64,000 bases of DNA from Mariniblastus sp. (GTDB lineage Bacteria > Planctomycetota > Planctomycetia > Pirellulales > Pirellulaceae), in contig WTFU01000054.1 in the NCBI GenBank assembly GCA_011523945.1, positions 1-64,000 on the forward strand. Reading direction: 5' to 3'. Below, one piece after another: positions 19,185 to 27,921 of this stretch. The translations under genes were made by a program, and so were the position numbers. The notes below the pieces were generated by a model. It was not told the origin of the DNA. It saw only the letters and a program-made list of their open reading frames with translations, and did no database searches. Within the stretch, counting starts at the first letter, position 1; every line of letters starts with the position of its first letter.

Positions 19185-20075
19185 ATGCCCGAAACACCTG
19201 AACAAACGTGGAACATTAAACAGCTACTCGACTGGACGACCGATTTTTTCTCAAAATCGACGATTGGCAACGCACGACTGGAGGCGGAAGTTTTATTGGC
19301 CGAAGCGCTAGACTGCCAGAGAATCGAACTCTACACCCGTTTCGATGAACAACCTCCCGCCGAACAATTGACCGAATTCCGGGCCTGGGTCAAACGACGG
19401 GCAGCGGGGGAACCTGTCGCCTATCTTGCTGGACACCGCGAATTCTACTCTCTCCGCTTTCAAGTCGATTCTAATGTGCTCATTCCGCGACCAGAAACCG
19501 AACATCTCGTTGTCGCCGCCGTAGAATTCACCAAGAGCCTAACATGCGACCCGATTCGAATCATTGACGTGGGCACCGGTAGCGGTTGTATCGCCGTGAC
19601 GCTGGCTACTCTAATCGAAAATTGCAAAATTGCTGCCACCGACATCTCCGAACCCGCACTCGAAATTGCCAAATCGAATGCAACTAACCATGGAGTCGAT
19701 CCAAAAATCCACTTCTTTACAGGTGATCTCTTAGACGCGTTGCCGGCAGGGAGCAAACCAGTCCACCTAATTGTCAGCAACCCTCCTTATATTGGTGAAC
19801 GCGAAATATCGACAGTGGACGATCAGGTCAAAAATCATGAACCGGATATTGCACTTTTTTCAGGACCTGATGGAACTGAAATCATCCAGCGGCTAGTCGA
19901 CGACGCCGCTCAGTTCCTGCTCCCCAATGGCGCTTTGATGTTTGAGACCAGCCCGATCATTATGGATCGCTGCGTTAATTTTGTGAAAAACAACCCCGCC
20001 TATTCGGGCGTGCGGGTTATTAAAGATTACAGCGGACATGACAGAATAGTCGTGGCCACCAAAACCGACGATTAA
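19185..20075 (+). CDS. prmC: Release factor glutamine methyltransferase PrmC
   Basis: This SAM-dependent enzyme N5-methylates the Gln of the GGQ motif of release factors. At 296 residues it has the N-terminal helical domain and the Rossmann methyltransferase domain. Motifs are LIPRPETEHLVVAA, the SAM-binding IDVGTGSGCIAVTLA, and the catalytic IVSNPPYIGE. It starts at an ATG right after prfA and should be co-transcribed. It is convergent with xerD (75 bases). Confidence 0.96.
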   Translation: MPETPEQTWNIKQLLDWTTDFFSKSTIGNARLEAEVLLAEALDCQRIELYTRFDEQPPAEQLTEFRAWVKRRAAGEPVAYLAGHREFYSLRFQVDSNVLIPRPETEHLVVAAVEFTKSLTCDPIRIIDVGTGSGCIAVTLATLIENCKIAATDISEPALEIAKSNATNHGVDPKIHFFTGDLLDALPAGSKPVHLIVSNPPYIGEREISTVDDQVKNHEPDIALFSGPDGTEIIQRLVDDAAQFLLPNGALMFETSPIIMDRCVNFVKNNPAYSGVRVIKDYSGHDRIVVATKTDD

Positions 20076-20150
20076 AACATAACGCAGCATAAGACGGTCA
20101 ACGCAGTCGATCCCTCCCGCGTTGAAATCATATGCCAACACCTACAACGT

Positions 20151-21101
20151 TCAGGCGCGCGGATGGTACTGCTGATGCACTTTCTTCAACCGCGACTGGT
20201 CGACGTGTGTGTATATTTGCGTTGTCGCAATACTCGCATGCCCCAGCATTTCCTGGACCTGCCGCAAATCTGCCCCCCCCGCAAGCAGGTGTGTCGCAAA
20301 ACTATGCCTCAACGTGTGAGGACTAATGGAAACAGAAACGTCCGCGAGCAAGGCATATTTCTTGACCAATTCCCAAACAGCCTCCCGTCTTAATCGACGA
20401 CCGCCACGAGAAAGAAATAACCAATCCACCTCGTTAGACCGAACAGCTTCTAAACGCGGGCGCTGCTTGTCTAAATAATCGGTCACTGCTTCAATTGCCG
20501 CATCACCCAGAGGCACCATCCGCTGCTTATTACCTTTTCCCTCACACTTACAGTACCGCTCATCCAGATGCAAATCACGAAGTCGCAAATTGGATACTTC
20601 TGAAGCTCGACACCCTGTGGCATACAACATCTCCAACAGAGCGCGGTCACGGAAATAATAAATCTCGATCCGTCGTGGCCCCTTCAGAAATCGCTCGACC
20701 TCTCTTGGCGACAATACTGATGGAACTCGCTGCCATAATTTCTGACTGCCTAACAGCTCGACTTTGTTATCGACTAACAATCCTTCGAGCTGAAGATAAC
20801 GAAAGAACATCTTGACTGCTACGATGTGTCTGGCAATCGACGCCGGTGCCAATTGCTGGGTATTTAAGAAACCCACAAAATCAGATAGCTCCGTAATCGT
20901 CAAATCAGCTACCTTGCGACCCTCAAGCCAGCCAATGAACCGCCGCAAATCCCTGGAATAAGCCGCCACCGTATTTTCTGACAAATGGCATTCAGTTCTC
21001 AGATAGAGCGTGAAAGCTTCTGCGTGACGGATCGTGGCATTAACACCAGAATCCGTTTTCTTGATCAATCGTCGAAGTTTACCCTTTTTTAGTTTTTTCA
21101 T
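20151..21101 (-). CDS. xerD: Tyrosine recombinase XerD/XerC
   Basis: This is a site-specific recombinase of the Xer type that resolves chromosome dimers at dif. The N-terminal SAM-like domain has CHLSENTVAAYSRDLRRF; the catalytic domain shows Arg in ATGCRASEVSNLRLRDL, Lys in CEGKGNKQRMVPLG, HTLRHSFATHLLAGGADLR, LGHASIATTQIYTHV and the nucleophilic Tyr therein. The track begins at a GTG (21131), but those leader codons lie inside an upstream terminator whose T-tract would encode Phe-Phe-Phe; the ATG at 21101 (MKKLKKGKLRRL) is the better start. XerC versus XerD cannot be settled by eye; the XerD-like HxxR spacing favours XerD slightly. Confidence 0.92.
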   Translation of the reverse strand: MKKLKKGKLRRLIKKTDSGVNATIRHAEAFTLYLRTECHLSENTVAAYSRDLRRFIGWLEGRKVADLTITELSDFVGFLNTQQLAPASIARHIVAVKMFFRYLQLEGLLVDNKVELLGSQKLWQRVPSVLSPREVERFLKGPRRIEIYYFRDRALLEMLYATGCRASEVSNLRLRDLHLDERYCKCEGKGNKQRMVPLGDAAIEAVTDYLDKQRPRLEAVRSNEVDWLFLSRGGRRLRREAVWELVKKYALLADVSVSISPHTLRHSFATHLLAGGADLRQVQEMLGHASIATTQIYTHVDQSRLKKVHQQYHPRA

Positions 21102-21110
21102 TTCACAAAC

Positions 21111-21150
21111 AAAAAAAAAAGCCGAACACACCTAGAGGTATCTTCGGCTT
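21111..21150 (-). terminator. Rho-independent terminator between exbD operon and xerD
   Basis: On the minus strand GCCGAA pairs with TTCGGC around a 16-base loop and is followed by a run of ten T. It would end the TPR-exbB-exbD-exbD transcript. It sits just before the xerD ATG, so xerD likely has limited read-through or a separate promoter. Confidence 0.88.
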
Positions 21151-21274
21151 TACATTTAACAAAAATCGGAGTGAAATAAAAAAGAGCGATTTTGCGGAGG
21201 CATAGGTTACCCAAACAAAATAACCGATCATCCGGCAAAGACTTACGGAAAAACCTGATTACCCCACATCAAAA

Positions 21275-21763
21275 TCAATTTGCAACATCTTTGAATTTGA
21301 CTTTTTTGATAAGCGGCTTCACTTTTCCATCAGGCAATGCTCGCCCGGAGACCGCGCCGATCGCTTTCACCGTATATGAATACTTCAAATTATAATCGAT
21401 ATCAAACTCGACTTCCGTTTCGGAATTCTGTTCGGGATTCCCTTCAGCTGCCAAACGCTCCTCCACGATATTCGTAAGATCGGGGAACATTGTCGCTTCT
21501 CGAAGCGTTTCGCTGTCATCAACGATGATGCTCGAAATATTTCCATTTTCACCGGCTTCGAGTCGTACTGTGATTAAGTCGGGAAGTTCTTCGTCTAGCG
21601 AATCAGCAGATTCGGAAGCAAGTGGCATCTTGATGTTGAAGTCGCCTTCCATCGCCACCACTTTGAATGTCATGATAAAGAAAACAAGCAACTGAAACAC
21701 GATGTCAATCATCGCGGTCATATTGATCTTGATTTCTTCCGGTTCCGAAACTGACATCTTCAT
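21275..21763 (-). CDS. exbD: ExbD/TolR family protein (second copy)
   Basis: This single-pass inner membrane protein works with an ExbB/TolQ proton channel to transmit proton motive force. The N-terminal helix has the proton-carrying Asp in KINMTAMIDIVFQLLVFF, and the extracytoplasmic part is about 125 residues, rich in acidic residues. The ATG start (MKMSVSEPEE) is 17 bases after the first exbD, which it resembles only in the helix. Two ExbD partners for one ExbB is common in planctomycete clusters. Confidence 0.93.
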   Translation of the reverse strand: MKMSVSEPEEIKINMTAMIDIVFQLLVFFIMTFKVVAMEGDFNIKMPLASESADSLDEELPDLITVRLEAGENGNISSIIVDDSETLREATMFPDLTNIVEERLAAEGNPEQNSETEVEFDIDYNLKYSYTVKAIGAVSGRALPDGKVKPLIKKVKFKDVAN

Positions 21764-21780
21764 AGACGAACTCTACATGA

Positions 21781-22221
21781 TTACTTTTGATTTTTAACGC
21801 GAAGACTAAAGCTCTGCAGTTCAGATTCCTGGCACTTTGCCATTAACTCCTGAACCACCCCCGTTGGAGTATCTTCGTGCGAACGAATGATTACGGCGAT
21901 ATCGCCAGGATCACGAATACCTTCTCTCGCGGCCGCATCAACCTGACGGGACAACAGTGGATTCAGCAAGTCAATTCCATTCTTTTGACCCTCGAAGACC
22001 ACTACACCATTCGGCTCCAGATTCAAAATAATCTGGTAATCCGGGCGAACCTCGGGTGGGACAGCAAGCACACTGCTTGGCAGCAAAATCTCGTCAGCTC
22101 GATCTACCTCTGAAAAGTTAATCAGAAGCATGAAAAACGCGATCAGCTGAAAAGTCATATCGATCATAGGCGTTAAATCGCCTTCGAGAATCTCAGTACT
22201 TTTTTTCTTAAATAATCTCAT
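21781..22221 (-). CDS. exbD: ExbD/TolR family protein (first copy)
   Basis: The 146-residue protein has the conserved Asp in GDLTPMIDMTFQLIAFFMLL, the helix that couples to the ExbB channel, and an extracytoplasmic domain of about 100 residues with IRSHEDTPTGVVQELMAKCQ, typical of ExbD. The ATG follows exbB by 32 bases and the second exbD follows 17 bases later. The cargo or outer-membrane partner is not in the window. Confidence 0.93.
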   Translation of the reverse strand: MRLFKKKSTEILEGDLTPMIDMTFQLIAFFMLLINFSEVDRADEILLPSSVLAVPPEVRPDYQIILNLEPNGVVVFEGQKNGIDLLNPLLSRQVDAAAREGIRDPGDIAVIIRSHEDTPTGVVQELMAKCQESELQSFSLRVKNQK

Positions 22222-22253
22222 GGCACCACCGAAAAAATAGAAAAGGAATCAGC

Positions 22254-23087
22254 CTAGTCTTTTTTCTTTCCAACTTTTTCGAATCGGCCCATCAAATTTT
22301 CACTTGTGATTCCAACCTCAAGCACAAGTCGCTGAACCCGGTTTCGCAAAATATTGTAGGCAGCGATCGCCGGAATCGCGATCGCCAATCCAATCAGAGT
22401 AGTCAACAAAGCAGTCGAGATACCCTCGGCAAGCTTGTTAGGATCCGGAGTACCACCACCGTTCGCAATCACATAGAAAGAGTTAATCATTCCATGAACC
22501 GTTCCAAAAAGGCCGATCATCGGGCTAATGGTTCCAATCAAAGCTAGGTAACTCAAACGGTGATCCAGTTTCATATTCTCATCGGCACCAACTTCTTGCA
22601 TTGCAGCCACCGAAGCCGAATAACTACTCGAAAGCTTTGCTAGGCCAGCGGAGAGTACATTTCCAAGAAACGACTCATCAGTTTTGGCTAATTCATAGGC
22701 CTCTTGATATTGCTTCTCTTCAAGATGTGCCTCAAATCCGTCAATTAAATGTTGAGGACAGACATACTCTCGTCTGGCAGACAACAAGTTCATAATGAAC
22801 AAGGCGACCAAAATAAATGAGAGTGAGAGGAAAACAAGGATGTAGGTCCAACCCAACGAATCCGTCAACCACTCCAAGAGCGACTCCTCTGCCGGAGCTG
22901 GTGTGGCTGCGGCAGCCGCAGGCGCCTCGGCGGCTGGCTCGGCCGCTTCCTGACCAATCACCTGAGGCGACGAAACGGAAAATAGCGGTTGAAACGCGAA
23001 TACCGAAAATACGATCGAAAAAAGTAGTACCTGAGGCGTCCAAACCAGGACACCACGATTGGCTTTCGACCCCTTAATAAACTGCAT
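22254..23087 (-). CDS. exbB: MotA/TolQ/ExbB proton channel family protein
   Basis: This is the channel subunit of an energy-transducing complex. An N-terminal hydrophobic segment (LLFSIVFSVFAFQPLFSV) is followed by an Ala/Pro linker, a membrane helix (YILVFLSLSFILVALFIM), and the conserved C-terminal pair with LIGTISPMIGLFGTVHGM and ISTALLTTLIGLAIAIPA. At 277 residues it is slightly longer than ExbB because of the N-terminal leader and linker. It lies 104 bases after the 354-residue TPR gene, in an operon of five genes. Confidence 0.94.
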   Translation of the reverse strand: MQFIKGSKANRGVLVWTPQVLLFSIVFSVFAFQPLFSVSSPQVIGQEAAEPAAEAPAAAAATPAPAEESLLEWLTDSLGWTYILVFLSLSFILVALFIMNLLSARREYVCPQHLIDGFEAHLEEKQYQEAYELAKTDESFLGNVLSAGLAKLSSSYSASVAAMQEVGADENMKLDHRLSYLALIGTISPMIGLFGTVHGMINSFYVIANGGGTPDPNKLAEGISTALLTTLIGLAIAIPAIAAYNILRNRVQRLVLEVGITSENLMGRFEKVGKKKD

Positions 23088-23191
23088 AGCGTCCTATCTC
23101 CAAAAATCATGTCAATGAATGGTCTGATGTGATAACTTCGTTCTGCTAAGTATATCACACAAAACGAGCCAAGCCCTCGCCAATTGGGGCT

Positions 23192-24256
23192 TTATAATTT
23201 TCCCGCCCAATAAGAATTACGATAACGAGACTTCAGCGTGTCTCGCGCCATCGCCGCTCGATCGGTTTCCTCCAATTGAGCCCAAATCTTAGACAAATGA
23301 AACAAAGCCTCCGCGTGAAGCTCGGCTTCGGTTGCAAACAAAAGGTCGGTGTGAAGATAGGCTGTCCTTGCCTCCTTCCAATTGGAGTTCTTTTGATGAA
23401 CAGCACCTAAAGCGTTGTAAAGATGGGCAAACAACAATTTGTTGTCGGAGTTTTCCGTTGCAATCATCTCGTTAAGCTGAGAAAGGCTGGCAGCAGGATC
23501 TCCCGCAAGTCCGGCAACGCGGGCTTTTTCACATTTGGCAAGCAATTTGTACAGCTGCGTTACGTCATCATTAGAGTTGTTATTGAGTATCGAATCGAAC
23601 GCCGCATTGGCATCAGCGGCGTTATCTATGGTTAAGATTCCCAACTGAAGCGTGCCGCTAAGTTGATACTTTGGCCAAGAACATTGACTTAACTTGGCGA
23701 ACTGTCCGATCGCTAAATCTGTTCGATCAATTGCAAAATATAATTTTCCTAGCTGCTCGATCGCTGGATACAGATGCCAACTGGTCGGGTGCTCTTGGAT
23801 AAACTTCGCCACGACTCCCCCAGCCTCTTGAGGAGTGGTACCACCGCCCCGCAATGAGCTCTGGGCCATTGAAAAGGCTCGAATAAAGTCGACCTCTGCT
23901 TTCATTTGCGGAGTTAACTTCGTCACATCAATTTTCCCGAGCGACTCAATTGCATCAGAGAATCTTCCAGTCTCCATTTGATCTCTGGCCCGATTAATAT
24001 CGCTAGGCTCCCTAGAAAACGACACCCGAGCGATTTCGCTACAGGGTACAAGTTTATCCGCAACCGTCACGCCATCAGGAGATATCTCAGTAATCTTCCC
24101 ACTGATCTTCGAAGTACCACCCGTCGCCTTAAATCGATAAACCCCATCTTGAGCAACCAGTCGCTGGCTATCAGCAAGATTTACCGTCCCGGCAAACAAG
24201 GACACAATCAGGATGACTTTAATTCGACTAACGATCATCTTTTGAATTTGTTTCAT
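23192..24256 (-). CDS. Secreted TPR-like protein, ExbB-ExbD operon
   Basis: The 354-residue product begins with a signal peptide (VILIVSLFAGTVNLADS), has a short strand-rich part GKITEISPDGVTVADKLVPC, then helical TPR-like repeats such as RFSDAIESLGKID and NWKEARTAYLHTDLLFATEA. It should be periplasmic. Such proteins probably scaffold the ExbB-ExbD complex at the envelope, though the exact role is unknown. It sits 69 bases after the 1032-residue TPR gene. Confidence 0.86.
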   Translation of the reverse strand: MKQIQKMIVSRIKVILIVSLFAGTVNLADSQRLVAQDGVYRFKATGGTSKISGKITEISPDGVTVADKLVPCSEIARVSFSREPSDINRARDQMETGRFSDAIESLGKIDVTKLTPQMKAEVDFIRAFSMAQSSLRGGGTTPQEAGGVVAKFIQEHPTSWHLYPAIEQLGKLYFAIDRTDLAIGQFAKLSQCSWPKYQLSGTLQLGILTIDNAADANAAFDSILNNNSNDDVTQLYKLLAKCEKARVAGLAGDPAASLSQLNEMIATENSDNKLLFAHLYNALGAVHQKNSNWKEARTAYLHTDLLFATEAELHAEALFHLSKIWAQLEETDRAAMARDTLKSRYRNSYWAGKL

Positions 24257-24325
24257 TGAAAAACTCTGACCTCGAATTTCTTAGTTTTTTTACCCACGGG
24301 AGCCGCAGGTCACTCTTCAAAAATA

Positions 24326-27300
24326 CTAGTTAATGTTCTGCTGAACCCTTGCTTCCAGTTCTGAAAACTTCTGTTTCCACAATTCGCTACCGCTAAATGT
24401 TTCGTCTCGTTTTCTTTCCTTGGCAATCTCGCTTCCTGCCGCCTTAATGGCAGCTTGATTCCCAGCGAGGATCCCATACTCAAGTCGACATTCAACAACA
24501 TGATAAAGGGCATTGTAAAAAGTGCTGCGAAACTTTTCATTACTACGAGTCGCCAGGGCAATTTTCTCCCATCCCCAAACACGCTTTTGTGTGCGTTTGG
24601 TCTTAGGGTTCTTATAAGGATCTCGCCCCTTCACTGCTTCAATGTATCGCTTTTGATTCTTCCCAACCTTGGCCCACATTTGCAACGTTTCTGCAGAATC
24701 AATTTGGACATTCAATGAATTCGGAGAAGCTTTCAGTATTTCTAAGAACTCATTCATAGCCGATTCAAAGTTACCACTACGCCGCGAAGCCAGCGCTCGC
24801 TGGCGCTTCAACTCTGCGACCATCACCGCTTCCTTTGGGTCGCCGGCAAAACCCATTTGCTCAGCTCGCGTCAGAGCGACTTGAGCCTCTTTTGCCATCG
24901 CCTTAGAAGAGTCTTCCAGACCTGACTTAGCTAAAGAATCCGCCACCGAAAGCAGGGTAGAGCCCGCCCATAAAATAGTCTTGGAATCATTGGATTCGGA
25001 TTGAATGCCGCTTAAAAAACCCGACATCGAATCAGCGAATTTCTGTTTCTTTTCAGGTTCTTTCAGCAACTGAAACTGTTCTTTTAGTTGAATCGCAATA
25101 AGTTGATAAATTGCCGCAACGCGCGCCGCATCGTTTGGGTCATTACTCCCTTTAATGTCAGCCTTCATCGCATCAATTATTCCACGGGATTTATCGATCC
25201 ATTGCTGCTGATCGTCCGACTCCTTCATTGCAGCAAGATATGCCTTGATCGCAGTTTTATAGACCTCACGTCGATAAATTTCACCAGTTTCCGTACCCGT
25301 AATCGCAGGATGCTGTTGCTTTAGAAGATCCAAAGGTGCGATCTCTTTTGACTCAAGCCGCTCAATCGCTTTGTCAACTTCTCCCGACTTTAATCTCGCA
25401 TCGACCAGCAGCAAAGCTCCAAGGGCAACTTCATAGTTAAGCTCATCAAACATAGTTTGATTAACACCACTAGCCATCAACTGCGTGGCTTCTTCCATCA
25501 ACACTTTAAGTTGCTGAGGATCTGCCCCGGCCTCTCTTGCCTTTGCTTTGTAGTCAAACCAAAGTCGTTGGCCCAATTTGATACTCATGATCGGCTGGTA
25601 CACAGCATCTTTGGGGATCTGGTTAAAATATTCTCTTGCCCTGTCAAAATCTTTATCATTTAAAGCCAAACGCGTCATTGTACTGGCAGCAACGCCCGCC
25701 TCCATTGCCCCCGGCCAGCGTCGCAAAACTGCATCGCATGCAGCGTTAAGCCGCGATCGCTCAAACTCTTTATCACTCTCAGCGGCCTTGTCCAGTAAAA
25801 TCGAATAGCTTTGAATCAACAACGTCATCGCGGAACGAGTACCGTCGACATTCGGATACTTCTTCAGTAGAAACTCGCCAATTAACGCTGATTCGATATA
25901 CCGCTGCGTCGCAAAGTAGCAATAGCACTGAAGATAACGCACGTTATTGATATCAGCTCGCAACGTTTCCTCATCCGCTAACTGCAAGGCCAGGTCAAAC
26001 ATCCCTAGCGCCTCACCGCATTGTTGCAAAGCTGCCTCGGTTGCTTCCTTGTATTCCGCCTCCAGTTCAACCTTTTCGACACCGGTAGCCGCCGCGGCTT
26101 TCTTTCTAGCTGAACTTGCCTCAGCCACGTACGACTCCAGATCAGTTACAAAATCTTTTCCCTTCTGCCGAGCATCATCAAATGAGCCGGGCGGGCCTGT
26201 CTCTCCTTCGCTAACTTCGGAGAAATTAACATCCCACTCCGCCAGCAACTCTTTCGCACGGTCACGATAGGGACTTGCAACACGAGCCACATTTCGGAGA
26301 ACTTTGGCCGCCGCTCGATCAACTCGGTTTGAATCACTCGTTGCCCTGGGACCACCAGCAGCCTTTACTTCTTTTGCTTTTTCGTGTTTCGCAATCGAGT
26401 ACTCCAACTGCACACGCAACCATTCCTGCTGTCGAACTTCAACTTTATTTAATGAATTAACCGCTGGCTCGAGAATTTCAATGACCTGCTTATAAGGATA
26501 CTTTTTCGATGCCGCCCAACAATCAGCGGCCAAAAGAAACGCTTCCAGTTTGATGGGCTTAAGAACACTGTTGTCACCCAAAATAAACACTTCACTAAGC
26601 AAGTCTAACGCTTTCTTATTTTCACCGAGCTTGTAGCAACAACGTGCGGCATAAACACAAGATTTCAGGCCGGCAATAAATTTGGGATATGCTTCCCACA
26701 CTTTTTCGTATTCGTCACGTGCTTCGCCCAGAAGCTTCTTCTGTTCGTCGTCATTTTCCAAATAGGTGTCGGCAAGTTGTTCGGTCACCTTGGGAATACT
26801 CACGCGCACCTGAGTGTAGGTCGCCTGAAACTGATCTCGACGGCGAAGCGTCGTTGGATCCTCAGGATCAATCTGGATAGCATCCTCACTCTGTGGATCA
26901 ATCAATCGGCGGACTTGTTTCCTCGCTTTTTGGTAACTCGCCAATGCACCTTTTAGATTCTCCCTTGCCTTCCCGAACAAGACTTCACGTTCGGCAGAAG
27001 TTAGACGATCTGATTCCGACTGTTTTAAATAGATATTGGAACGCCGATAAAGAAGATTTCCCTGGTAATGTAATGTCTTTGCGGAAACTTCGAGAGATTG
27101 GTTATTAGCCGCATAATTCGTCAACAATTGCTGTGCTTGATCCAAGCGCGACTCGACCGAAGCAAGATCTCGCATCCGGGCAGTGCTTCCAATTAAAGTC
27201 TGCGCCATTTCAAACGGTAACGCATCTTTAAATTCCTTGGAGACAGCCTTGCTACCTTTTAACCCCTCCAGATAGTCAATCGCAACATCGTAATAACCAT

Positions 27301-27403
27301 TATCCCGCAGGGCGTCTAGAAATGCTTGAGCAGGCTCATCCGCACGCCCCGCTGAACTAAAGAATCCCGCCGAAATTACGACAATTAACGCAATGCTCTT
27401 CAT
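24326..27403 (-). CDS. Large secreted TPR-like repeat protein
   Basis: The product of about 1025 residues has a signal peptide (MKSIALIVVISAGFFSSAGRA) and then almost continuous helical repeats of TPR type, for example LGENKKALDLLSEVFILG, KDFDRAREYFNQIP and RRSGNFESAMNEFLEIL. It is likely periplasmic. It is the first gene of the operon leading to exbB and two exbD genes. The track starts at 27424 (GTG) because the first 18 bases of the gene are duplicated; the ATG at 27403 gives a clean signal peptide. Function is inferred only from repeats and context. Confidence 0.86.
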   Translation of the reverse strand: MKSIALIVVISAGFFSSAGRADEPAQAFLDALRDNGYYDVAIDYLEGLKGSKAVSKEFKDALPFEMAQTLIGSTARMRDLASVESRLDQAQQLLTNYAANNQSLEVSAKTLHYQGNLLYRRSNIYLKQSESDRLTSAEREVLFGKARENLKGALASYQKARKQVRRLIDPQSEDAIQIDPEDPTTLRRRDQFQATYTQVRVSIPKVTEQLADTYLENDDEQKKLLGEARDEYEKVWEAYPKFIAGLKSCVYAARCCYKLGENKKALDLLSEVFILGDNSVLKPIKLEAFLLAADCWAASKKYPYKQVIEILEPAVNSLNKVEVRQQEWLRVQLEYSIAKHEKAKEVKAAGGPRATSDSNRVDRAAAKVLRNVARVASPYRDRAKELLAEWDVNFSEVSEGETGPPGSFDDARQKGKDFVTDLESYVAEASSARKKAAAATGVEKVELEAEYKEATEAALQQCGEALGMFDLALQLADEETLRADINNVRYLQCYCYFATQRYIESALIGEFLLKKYPNVDGTRSAMTLLIQSYSILLDKAAESDKEFERSRLNAACDAVLRRWPGAMEAGVAASTMTRLALNDKDFDRAREYFNQIPKDAVYQPIMSIKLGQRLWFDYKAKAREAGADPQQLKVLMEEATQLMASGVNQTMFDELNYEVALGALLLVDARLKSGEVDKAIERLESKEIAPLDLLKQQHPAITGTETGEIYRREVYKTAIKAYLAAMKESDDQQQWIDKSRGIIDAMKADIKGSNDPNDAARVAAIYQLIAIQLKEQFQLLKEPEKKQKFADSMSGFLSGIQSESNDSKTILWAGSTLLSVADSLAKSGLEDSSKAMAKEAQVALTRAEQMGFAGDPKEAVMVAELKRQRALASRRSGNFESAMNEFLEILKASPNSLNVQIDSAETLQMWAKVGKNQKRYIEAVKGRDPYKNPKTKRTQKRVWGWEKIALATRSNEKFRSTFYNALYHVVECRLEYGILAGNQAAIKAAGSEIAKERKRDETFSGSELWKQKFSELEARVQQNIN

Positions 27404-27424
27404 AGGTAACGCAATGCTCTTCAC
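27386..27424 (-). repeat. Tandem direct repeat duplicating the start of the TPR gene
   Basis: The 18-base unit ATGAAGAGCATTGCGTTA, covering the start codon and first five codons, is followed upstream by a second copy beginning GTG, with a 3-base CCT between. It creates two alternative in-frame starts 7 codons apart. Coordinates follow the ORF frame. Confidence 0.85.
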
Positions 27425-27921
27425 AGCCCGAAATCCTTAAATTAGTTGGCTATAATTTAACCAGTTACAGGAAACACTTGGAAACACCTAACGAATCCCC
27501 CATACCAGCCGACGGGATCTCTAGTTTCCACTACTTGGCGTCTCGAAACAATCATACGATGTTGCCATTCGACGAACAACAAGAAAGCACGTCGCAACAA
27601 CCGGAGTCGTTACCAAGCACCGCCTCGCTTCCTCCCACCCCTAATCGTCGACAATTCACGCGCGAAATCAAACAATTCGGTAGTCAGAATTAAATTTTTT
27701 AGACAATGCTGATCTAAAGATTGGGGTCGCTACGGGTTTATCGCTCGTAAACATCGCCGATGAACCGCACCCTTTCGTTTACCAAAATCAACATCTAATC
27801 CGCATCCACCTTCTCGGACCATGATTTTTTGCAATAATTCATTTTGATTGAATCGCTAAACTGCGACAATCATGACCGAATCCTTAGATATTGTAAAACT
27901 CTTACCCAACAAGGCAAATCG
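27425..27921. other. About 500-base divergent intergenic region
   Basis: It separates the minus-strand TPR-exbBD operon from the plus-strand membrane protein pair. A 71-codon frame (27478-27693, TTG start, Pro/Gln/Ser-rich) lies here, but no protein signature supports it. Promoters for both directions should be within. Confidence 0.5.

Noticed and set aside
27478-27693. 71-codon frame with TTG start in the divergent gap
   Set aside because: It is Pro/Gln/Ser-rich, shows no signal or domain and has only a weak start. A protein here cannot be excluded but is not supported.
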